From Succinivibrionaceae bacterium (GTDB taxonomy: Bacteria; Pseudomonadota; Gammaproteobacteria; Enterobacterales; Succinivibrionaceae), in contig DMTG01000203.1 in NCBI GenBank assembly GCA_003477345.1, positions 1 through 10,625 of the forward strand: a stretch of 10,625 nt of DNA, read 5' to 3'. A program made the translations under genes and the position numbers. The notes beneath the pieces are model-generated. The model ran no database searches. It was given only the letters and a program-made list of their open reading frames with translations, and was not told where the DNA came from. Of this stretch, positions 5,583-10,625 are shown piece after piece. Numbering within the stretch: the first letter of the stretch is position 1; each line of letters opens with the position of its first letter.

Positions 5583-7066
5583 GAACTCGCCTAACCCTAT
5601 TAGCCACTGTTGTAACGTGCAGTCTCTACGGCACTGCGCAGGCAGGAATTTTCTCGGCACAGGCTGCGGATATTACCCAGTCTCCTAAAGTCGTCTATTC
5701 GTCCGAAGACGGCGCCAATTCGTCCTCTTCATCAACCGGCAACGCCAATCTGCAGGGTCAGAGTTCCTCTGGAGATGCGATTATTGACTACACCAATACC
5801 AACTCAAACTCTTCCTCTGGCATCTTCAGAACCCGTTTTGGAGTGCAGCAGCAACAGGATGCCATTGAGTACGACGGCAGAAACCGCTCAGGCGTGATCC
5901 GTGAGCAGGACAAGGGCTCTATTAAGGCGCCTACTGTGGAACAGAAGCCTGCAGACGGCTCAGTGTTCGGCAACCGATTAGACAGAACTAAGGACTACAG
6001 CACACAGGGCCAGAGCTCCTCAGCTGCGCCTACGGTAACCGCCGCCTCAGACAGTAAAGGCCAGAAAGCCGATACCAGCAAGGTCGAGGACAGCAAGGTG
6101 GCAGCACTGGAAGCTGAACTTGCCAAGACAAAGAAAGATCTGAAAGACACCAGAACCCGTCTTAAAAACACGGAGGAAACCTACGGTGTAATTCCGGTAG
6201 ACGCCGACGGCAATCCGCTGCCAGAAGCAGTCAGGCAGAATATCCCGACCGTACCTAGCAATGTGGTCGCCACAGCGCCTAAATACGGCCAGCAGAGCGC
6301 ATCTGCAGCCCGCGGGCGTGCCAACGACCAGTCTCCTGTAATGAAGGTAACTCCGGGTGTCAATCAGATTGTAACCATTGCAATTGGCCAGCCCAACCGC
6401 CTAATTACTCCGTTCCAGAATCCGCAGATTTTGACCAATGCGCTTACTGCAGGTCAGGGCAACGAATGCGGCGAGGTCTGCGTCAAGGGCAACGTGGTCT
6501 ACATCTCCACGACCAAAGAATACCCAATGGGGCTCTTTATCACCGACAAGGACAATGAGTCGCTGGCCATGAGTCTTACCATTACCCCGCGCCGAATTCC
6601 GCCTAGAGAAGTTCACTTAGAGCTTGCCGACAGCAGCTCGGTTACCGCCATGATGGGCAGTCAGGAAGCTGAGGTCTTTGAAACCACCCAGCCTTTTGTA
6701 ACCTCGGTCAAATCCACCATGAAGGCGATTGCGCTGGGCGAAGTGCCGTCTGGCTACCATCTGCAGAATATACCGTCAGGCTACAAGCTGCCTACCTGCT
6801 CCCAGCCGGGGCTGAATTTTGACTTCAAGCATGGTCAGCTGGTCGCTGGTGTCAACTTAAATTACGTGATTGGTAAGGTGAAGAACGTCTCCAAACAGAC
6901 TATCGAATTCAAGGAGTCCACCTGCGGCGGCTATGATGTTGCAGGCGTGGCGGCCTATCCGTACAATCTGCTGCGCCCTGGCGAAAGCACTGAGGTTTAC
7001 GTGGTACAGCGCGTATTGCACCGCAGGAGCAACCAGTCCGTCAGAAGATCACTCTTACAGCGTTAA
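5579..7066 (+). CDS. traK: Conjugative transfer protein TraK, long form (VirB9-like secretin)
   Basis: TraK is the secretin-like outer component of the F-type core complex and binds TraV and TraB. The 495-aa product is about twice the length usual for F TraK. A signal peptide ends near residue 22 (GTAQA). Then comes a long low-complexity Ser/Asn/Gln/Asp-rich stretch (about 35-165), a short coiled coil (about 168-200, VAALEAELAKTKKDLKD), a Pro-rich linker, and the TraK domain (about 256-478). Recognisable parts of that domain are VTIAIGQPNRLITPF, LFITDKD, MSLTITPRRIPPREV and NLLRPGESTEVYVVQRV. Two cysteines (297, 301) lie close together in the domain. The ATG overlaps the traE stop by 4 bp, with AAGGAG upstream, so translation is coupled. 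The extension may span peptidoglycan. Confidence 0.88.
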   Translation: MRTRLTLLATVVTCSLYGTAQAGIFSAQAADITQSPKVVYSSEDGANSSSSSTGNANLQGQSSSGDAIIDYTNTNSNSSSGIFRTRFGVQQQQDAIEYDGRNRSGVIREQDKGSIKAPTVEQKPADGSVFGNRLDRTKDYSTQGQSSSAAPTVTAASDSKGQKADTSKVEDSKVAALEAELAKTKKDLKDTRTRLKNTEETYGVIPVDADGNPLPEAVRQNIPTVPSNVVATAPKYGQQSASAARGRANDQSPVMKVTPGVNQIVTIAIGQPNRLITPFQNPQILTNALTAGQGNECGEVCVKGNVVYISTTKEYPMGLFITDKDNESLAMSLTITPRRIPPREVHLELADSSSVTAMMGSQEAEVFETTQPFVTSVKSTMKAIALGEVPSGYHLQNIPSGYKLPTCSQPGLNFDFKHGQLVAGVNLNYVIGKVKNVSKQTIEFKESTCGGYDVAGVAAYPYNLLRPGESTEVYVVQRVLHRRSNQSVRRSLLQR

Positions 7067-7078
7067 GGAGCACCGAAT

Positions 7079-7477
7079 ATGAAAACCCAGCAGCGTAAAA
7101 ACATTCTTGCATCACTGAAACAGGACATCAGAACCGCTCAGGAAGGCGAAGAGCCTGAAGAAGTGCTCTGTGACAATTGCCGCTCACTGGCCCGCAATCT
7201 GCGCAACGGCGCTGAGATAGCTCTGCAGATTTCTGAGATCTTAAAGCAGTTCATCCCTGCGCTTCCTGAGAAGATGCACGATGACAAGGGCTATGACGTC
7301 TATGACAAGAATATGGCACAGGAAGATTTAGAAGAGGCCATACGTCATCTGAAGCTGGCCACCCGCTATTTCGGGCAGGTGCACGACGACTTCTATCTAT
7401 TTCAGATAGATGACAACGATGAAGACTATGAAGAAGACGAAGAGCAGGAGTCTGCTGACGACGATGACGGAGAATAA
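7079..7477 (+). CDS. Acidic 132-aa protein of unknown function within the tra operon
   Basis: ATG at 7079, eight bases after AAGGAG (7065-7070), which overlaps the traK stop codon. The product has no signal peptide or membrane span and should be cytoplasmic. It has a CDNC motif (residues 31-34), a helical middle (about 35-62 and 78-100) and a very acidic tail (111-132, mostly Asp and Glu). Two cysteines are too few for a zinc finger in a monomer but could act in a dimer. I know of no counterpart between traK and traB in F, IncA/C or SXT-type operons. The stop is 2 bp before the traB ATG, so the protein is made together with the core complex. An accessory or regulatory role is inference. Confidence 0.75.
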   Translation: MKTQQRKNILASLKQDIRTAQEGEEPEEVLCDNCRSLARNLRNGAEIALQISEILKQFIPALPEKMHDDKGYDVYDKNMAQEDLEEAIRHLKLATRYFGQVHDDFYLFQIDDNDEDYEEDEEQESADDDDGE

Positions 7478-7479
7478 GC

Positions 7480-9210
7480 ATGGATTTTAAGACACTATCT
7501 CCCAAGAACAAGAAAATTCTGACGATAGTCGGAATAGGCGCCGGCCTGTGGCTCGTAGCGTCCTACATTTCGCGTTCTCAGGAAGAGTCACGCGAGCAGA
7601 AGCCGATTGAGTACGTGCTCACCGACCGTGACAGCAAGGCGCTGGGTATGGAGTCGCTGATTGCCCAGATTAAGATTGCAAATGATAAACTAACCGCGCA
7701 GGAAGCTCAGAACCGCAAGCTGCAGAAAGACTTTGACGCTTTGAAGAAAGAGCAGACCGAGGCCCGTCAGTCAAGACAGGAATACTCCCGTATGCAGCAG
7801 CAGCTGCAGGCGCTGGCTGAAGCCAATGACCGCGAAAAGGCCGCCATCAACGAGCAGATGAAAAAGCTTACCGCAGAAAATGAGCGCTTAAACCGCATCA
7901 TCAACTCTGCGCCTAAGATTGACACTGACGGAGACGGTATCGATGACACTCCAGATCTCTCCGGCGGACTTGATGATCCAGCCAAGCCTTACCGCTATCG
8001 CCGCGAGGACGTGAAACCTACCTCAAATCGCAGCGAAGAGGATCTGGGTTATGATGATCAGCCCTCCGGCTCCTCATTTACCACAGACCGCAAGCGCGGC
8101 TCAGAACCTTTGGACAGAAAGCGCGGCGGCGAGTCCTCTGTAAGCAGAAGAGGCTCTGACAGCAGGGACTCCAGAGGCTCTACCTCCGCCTCAGTTGACT
8201 CTGCAGCCCCTAACCGCCGTCTCATAGACACCTCGGTCAACATTGCCGATCCATACGCGCTTTATGAAGAGCTGGGTGATTTTGACCGTCAGGGCGTGCC
8301 TACAATGGACGCAGGCGAGACCGTACTGCAGGCCCCGGCTCCTACCAAAATTGCAGTCATCAGTGAATACAAAGATCCGGCTGTTGAAGCAGCCAGGATG
8401 GCAAAGCGCAAGCATGATTTGTACATACCGGTAGGCTCAATGCTCAAAGGTGTGCTGCTGACCGGCCTGTATGCGCCAACGGGCGCCAATTCGCGCAAAG
8501 ATCCTTTCCCTGTCGTGCTGCGTGTTCAGGATGAAATGATCATGCCTAATCTGCGCAGGGCAGATTTAAGAGAATGTTTCCTTACCTTGTCAGGGTACGG
8601 TGATTTGTCTTCAGAGCGTGCCATGATGCGCGGAGAGACCATTTCCTGCATAGCCAACGACAATTCGATACTCGAGACCACTCTGGCCTCTTATGCCGTA
8701 GGCGAAGACGGCAAGGCTGGTGTCAGAGGCAAGCTGATTGTACGTAACGGCAAAGCCTTACGTAACGCCATGCTGGCAGGCTTTGCCTCTGGACTTGGAA
8801 ACGCCTTCCAGACCCAGTCGGTACCAAAGCTTGATATTTCAGGCAGCTCCTCTACTACCTACACGAGCGCATTCAGCGCCAAGTCGCTCAACAACGGTCT
8901 GTTCTCAGGAGCTTCTTCTGCGCTTGAGAAACTCGCTGATTACTACATGAAAATGGCAGACCAGACATTGCCGGTTATTGAAATTGCCGCCGGGCGTGAA
9001 ATCACCGTGGCGGTAACTGCCGGTACCGATTTGAAGACCAAGCGTGACGCTGACGGCAATCCGGTTTCCACATCAGGCAGAGGCAGCGGCACTGGAGTAA
9101 CCCAGCCAAGACAGGTATCAGTCGAGGACGTCAGACGCGAAAACCAGAGAGCGCTTAACGACAACATCAGCACTGCAGCCGCCGCTACGGCCCAGAGAGC
9201 AGCCCAGTAA
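7480..9210 (+). CDS. traB: Conjugative transfer protein TraB (VirB10-like)
   Basis: TraB is the VirB10-like protein that is anchored in the inner membrane and crosses the periplasm to contact TraK and TraV. The 576-aa product has one membrane span (about residues 13-30), a long coiled coil (about 58-143) and an Asp-rich DTDGDGIDD motif (148-156) of the thrombospondin type-3 calcium-binding kind. A disordered Ser/Arg/Asp linker follows with two DRKRG repeats (203-207, 212-216). The VirB10-type beta-barrel domain is at about 309-515, with DLYIPVGSMLKGVLLTGLYAPTG and two cysteines (366, 390). The C-terminal tail is Gln/Ala-rich. A GGAG (7469-7472) precedes the ATG. The coiled coil and linker place the barrel far from the membrane. 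Confidence 0.92.
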   Translation: MDFKTLSPKNKKILTIVGIGAGLWLVASYISRSQEESREQKPIEYVLTDRDSKALGMESLIAQIKIANDKLTAQEAQNRKLQKDFDALKKEQTEARQSRQEYSRMQQQLQALAEANDREKAAINEQMKKLTAENERLNRIINSAPKIDTDGDGIDDTPDLSGGLDDPAKPYRYRREDVKPTSNRSEEDLGYDDQPSGSSFTTDRKRGSEPLDRKRGGESSVSRRGSDSRDSRGSTSASVDSAAPNRRLIDTSVNIADPYALYEELGDFDRQGVPTMDAGETVLQAPAPTKIAVISEYKDPAVEAARMAKRKHDLYIPVGSMLKGVLLTGLYAPTGANSRKDPFPVVLRVQDEMIMPNLRRADLRECFLTLSGYGDLSSERAMMRGETISCIANDNSILETTLASYAVGEDGKAGVRGKLIVRNGKALRNAMLAGFASGLGNAFQTQSVPKLDISGSSSTTYTSAFSAKSLNNGLFSGASSALEKLADYYMKMADQTLPVIEIAAGREITVAVTAGTDLKTKRDADGNPVSTSGRGSGTGVTQPRQVSVEDVRRENQRALNDNISTAAAATAQRAAQ

Positions 9211-9228
9211 AGAAAGGAGATTGAAATA

Positions 9229-9732
9229 ATGGGAAAATTACAGAATTCTGCCCCTAAAGTCCACCTAGCCGGACTGGGCCTCTTGTTATCATTTGTGTCA
9301 ATGGCAGCACTGTCAGGCTGTACCGCTATCGGCATCGGAGACGAGCAGTTCTCCTGTCCTTTAGATGAAAACGGCAACTGTGCCAGCTCGTGGGAGATCT
9401 ACGAGGCCTCCAACAACGGACAAGTTCCTTTTAAGAACGTGGACGAGGAAGGCAGGCTGGTAACCGGCTCTGAGGGTACAGCAGTCGTGAAGAACGGCAA
9501 TTCTGACTTTGTGCTCGACAATTACGTCACTCCGAGGCTTCCTAATGAGCCTATTCCGGTAAGGACACCGCCGCAGGTGATGCGCATCTGGATAGCTCCC
9601 TACGAGGACGTTGAAGGGGACTTTATTGTAGGAGGGTATGTATTCACGGAAATCCAGCCGCGCCGCTGGACACTGGGCGTAAACAGTTCTACAGACAGTG
9701 CTGATTTGTATCAGCCATTGAACAATAAATAA
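9229..9732 (+). CDS. traV: Conjugative transfer lipoprotein TraV (VirB7-like)
   Basis: TraV is the outer-membrane lipoprotein that links TraK to TraB in the F-type core. The 167-aa product has a lipoprotein signal with lipobox LSGC (residues 28-31, lipidated Cys31). A SCP...GNC pattern follows with two more cysteines, as in F TraV, then a variable middle. The conserved end is RTPPQVMRIWIAPYEDVEGDF followed by YVFTEIQPRRWTLG. The ATG at 9229 follows AAAGGAG (9213-9219). It lies 18 bp after traB and precedes the pilin gene, the order traB-traV-traA typical of IncA/C and SXT-type elements. Confidence 0.92.
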   Translation: MGKLQNSAPKVHLAGLGLLLSFVSMAALSGCTAIGIGDEQFSCPLDENGNCASSWEIYEASNNGQVPFKNVDEEGRLVTGSEGTAVVKNGNSDFVLDNYVTPRLPNEPIPVRTPPQVMRIWIAPYEDVEGDFIVGGYVFTEIQPRRWTLGVNSSTDSADLYQPLNNK

Positions 9733-9756
9733 CAGTAAACAAAGGAAACTTAACCG

Positions 9757-10137
9757 ATGGAAAACTCAATTAAAACTTACAGATATGCACAGTTCTTCGA
9801 GAAGCTCGGATGGTACGCCCTCGCAGCCGTACTGCTCTTCCTGGTATCCAGAATGGCCATAAGCATCAGTATTGCTGATACCGGCTCTGACATCTTCGGC
9901 GACATTAAGAAATTGCTCGAAGAGTACTTGAAGGGTACGCTGGGTGTGATTTTCGCCCTGCTCATTCTGCTGGTGGGTGTATCACGATCAATTATGACCG
10001 GTAACCTGTTCTATCTGATTGTAGCTCTGGCCACCTGTATCGTGCTCTATTACGCGCCTACAGTATTTGAGTCTCTGATGGACAGCACACTAACCCCGGC
10101 AGACGTAATCAGCACTCAACCGGTAATTACCGATTAA
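9757..10137 (+). CDS. traA: Probable conjugative pilin TraA precursor
   Basis: F-type pilin is made as a precursor with a long leader, cleaved, and stored in the inner membrane before assembly. This 126-aa protein has a basic start (MENSIKTYRYAQ) and a hydrophobic leader (about residues 18-40). A likely leader-peptidase site follows ISIA (after Ala40), leaving about 86 residues beginning DTGSDIF. The mature part has an amphipathic segment, KKLLEEYLKG, and two hydrophobic helices (about 61-75 and 83-102) joined by the short basic turn SRSIMTGN. This matches the pilin hairpin topology. Its position after traV supports traA. The C-terminal tail after residue 106 is longer than in F. AAAGGA (9741-9746) is the ribosome site. 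Confidence 0.8.
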   Translation: MENSIKTYRYAQFFEKLGWYALAAVLLFLVSRMAISISIADTGSDIFGDIKKLLEEYLKGTLGVIFALLILLVGVSRSIMTGNLFYLIVALATCIVLYYAPTVFESLMDSTLTPADVISTQPVITD

Positions 10138-10145
10138 AACTCAGT

Positions 10146-10164
10146 CCTCCGCAATTGGCGGAGG
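10146..10164 (+). terminator. GC-rich hairpin just after traA
   Basis: CCTCCGC (10146-10152) pairs perfectly with GCGGAGG (10158-10164) over a 5-nt loop, starting 9 bp after the traA stop codon. No T-run follows, so it is not a standard Rho-independent terminator. It may limit read-through or protect the 3' end of the pilin message. Its right arm overlaps the left arm of the first stem-loop of the array by two bases, so the two structures compete. Confidence 0.5.
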
Positions 10165-10206
10165 CTGTGTGAGCAGTTCAGAATTCCCTGCTCTGCTCCC
10201 AGAGCC
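10163..10206. other. Stem-loop 1 of the array
   Basis: GGCTGTGTGAGCAG (10163-10176) pairs with CTGCTCCCAGAGCC (10193-10206), 12 Watson-Crick pairs of 14. A small inner stem, CAG (10179-10181) with CTG (10188-10190), sits in the 16-nt loop. It is the shortest unit. Confidence 0.6.
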
Positions 10207-10219
10207 TTCTTCAGTTGAG

Positions 10220-10295
10220 GCGGTATTGAGAGTGACTCAATCATCAGACCCAGCGCCTCTTTGCAGGTAAAACCCCGAGTCACTCCTAATACCGC
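10220..10295. other. Stem-loop 2 of the array
   Basis: GCGGTATT (10220-10227) pairs with AATACCGC (10288-10295), and AGTGACTC (10231-10238) with GAGTCACT (10277-10284), separated by a 3x3 segment with one further pair and one wobble. The loop is 38 nt. This is 17 Watson-Crick pairs over 19 positions. The linker that follows makes the small hairpin GCTTT-ATAAG-AAAGC (10294-10308). Confidence 0.7.
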
Positions 10296-10307
10296 TTTAT
10301 AAGAAAG

Positions 10308-10383
10308 CTCTGTGAGCGGTTCCCTTATTTGTGTAAACAGATAGTAACAGAAACAGTAGTCAGGCCGGGAGCCGCTCCCAGAG
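10308..10383. other. Stem-loop 3 of the array
   Basis: CTCTGTGAGCGGTTCCC (10308-10324) pairs with GGGAGCCGCTCCCAGAG (10367-10383): 15 Watson-Crick pairs, one wobble and one T-C mismatch over 17 positions, with a 42-nt loop. The linker from 10380 forms an 11-position hairpin, AGAGTTCTCTT-GAAG-AAGAGAGCTCT (10380-10405), which overlaps the last four bases of this stem. Confidence 0.7.
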
Positions 10384-10406
10384 TTCTCTTGAAGAAGAGA
10401 GCTCTA

Positions 10407-10469
10407 AGAGTGGTTTCCCAATTTGTTTAAAACCAAGACAATGCTTACGGAAGACCGGGAGGCCACTCT
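10407..10469. other. Stem-loop 4 of the array
   Basis: AGAGTGGTTTCCC (10407-10419) pairs with GGGAGGCCACTCT (10457-10469), 13 pairs including two T-G wobbles, with a 37-nt loop. A small hairpin, TCTCT-ATA-AGAGA (10467-10479), follows and shares TATAAGA with the linker after stem-loop 2. Confidence 0.65.
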
Positions 10470-10482
10470 CTATAAGAGATGT

Positions 10483-10559
10483 CTGTGTGAGCGGCTTTGT
10501 GACAGTAAATTCTGATGTTGTGTGGTATGAAAACAGGTGTCACCGAGTCGCTCCCAGAG
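10483..10559. other. Stem-loop 5 of the array
   Basis: The left arm 10483-10503 (CTGTGTGAGCGGC...GTGAC) pairs with the right arm 10539-10559 (GTCAC...GCTCCCAGAG): 16 Watson-Crick pairs, two wobbles and three mismatches over 21 positions, with a 35-nt loop. The loop ends in GAAAACAG, resembling GAAACAG in the loop of unit 3. Confidence 0.6.
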
Positions 10560-10578
10560 CCATTTTGAACTAGAAGGC

Positions 10579-10625
10579 TGCAAGAGCGGACTGGCCAAAA
10601 GTTCTCCTTCAAAAAAAGCATCGCG
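10579..10625. other. Left half of a sixth stem-loop, cut by the window end
   Basis: GCAAGAGCGGACTGGCC (10580-10596) resembles the left flank of unit 4 (CTAAGAGTGGTTTCCC) and holds the core GAGCGG at 10584-10589. The matching right arm would lie beyond 10625. If it is absent there, the array ends at unit 5. Confidence 0.4.

Larger units (their letters stand above)
10163..10625. repeat. Array of long stem-loops with a conserved GAGYRR/YYRCTC core
   Basis: Five complete stem-loops and the left half of a sixth follow traA and continue past the window. Core left arms start at 10171, 10230, 10314, 10408, 10489 and 10584. Spacing is 59-95 bp, mostly 81-95. Core pairs are GAGCAG/CTGCTC, GAGTGA/TCACTC, GAGCGG/CCGCTC, GAGTGG/CCACTC and GAGCGG/TCGCTC. 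The differing bases change on both sides and keep pairing. Odd-numbered units share the right flank CCCAGAG, and the two complete even units share AGAGTG/CACTC. Linkers between units often form their own small hairpins. No coding region lies here. The array may be a structured 3' RNA of the pilin message or a set of DNA recombination or binding sites. Neither is proven. Confidence 0.75.

Noticed and set aside
8943..9377. 144-aa minus-strand open frame across the traB-traV junction
   Set aside because: It is antisense to two well-supported genes, has no domain and arises from their codon pattern.
10163..10625. Integron attC sites
   Set aside because: Imperfect palindromes with long loops recall attC, but the RYYYAAC and GTTRRRY core sites are missing, there are no cassette genes between them and no integrase in the window.
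10163..10625. CRISPR array
   Set aside because: Spacing is uneven, arms vary between units and there are no constant repeats with unique spacers; no cas genes are present.

Overview
The window looks like part of a conjugative plasmid, or an integrated conjugative element, from a gammaproteobacterium. The transfer genes run traL-traE-traE-traK-x-traB-traV-traA. This is the order of the F-type mating-pair-formation operon as found in IncA/C plasmids and SXT/R391-type elements, with two insertions. The host genus cannot be read from the sequence. The left part (about 1-3750) is AT-rich, while the tra genes have balanced composition, so the window is a mosaic.

Region 1 (1-476) is a directly repeated, iteron-like array. 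Two kinds of short box (GCAAAAGTGGTACAG and ACTCGGGCAG) alternate in pairs, and an AT-rich 30-bp element recurs. A candidate promoter with a palindromic operator follows, leading to an unrecognised 253-aa gene (511-1272). The layout resembles a replication or partition control region, but the protein matches no initiator family I know.

Region 2 (1273-2786) holds about 1.5 kb with no convincing gene. The first kilobase is made of degenerate repeats (A-runs followed by CAGAGCGTG, C-rich blocks, and GACAGAGAATTTTAATT-like elements). It ends in an A7T8 tract, then a promoter with a perfect TATAAT, a 14-bp palindrome and several hairpins. This would make a leader of about 320 nt before the next gene.

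Region 3 (2787-3803) encodes four small, probably membrane-bound proteins. Two are adjacent diverged duplicates (55 and 65 aa). Strong hairpins close the cluster at 3752-3803.

Region 4 (3887-10137) is the tra operon. A probable promoter overlapping an 8-bp inverted repeat is followed by eight tightly packed genes: traL (VirB3-like), two tandem traE paralogues (VirB8-like), a long traK (VirB9-like secretin), an acidic 132-aa protein of unknown function, traB (VirB10-like), the lipoprotein gene traV (VirB7-like) and a probable pilin gene traA. TraV, TraK and TraB would form the envelope-spanning core. TraL and the two TraE proteins sit at the inner membrane, and TraA supplies the pilus subunit.

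Region 5 (10138-10625) has no gene. It contains an array of at least five, probably six, long stem-loops whose arms share a GAGYRR/YYRCTC core. Arm changes between units are compensatory, so pairing is conserved. This array runs off the window edge and is the most unusual element here. The second most unusual is the traE duplication.
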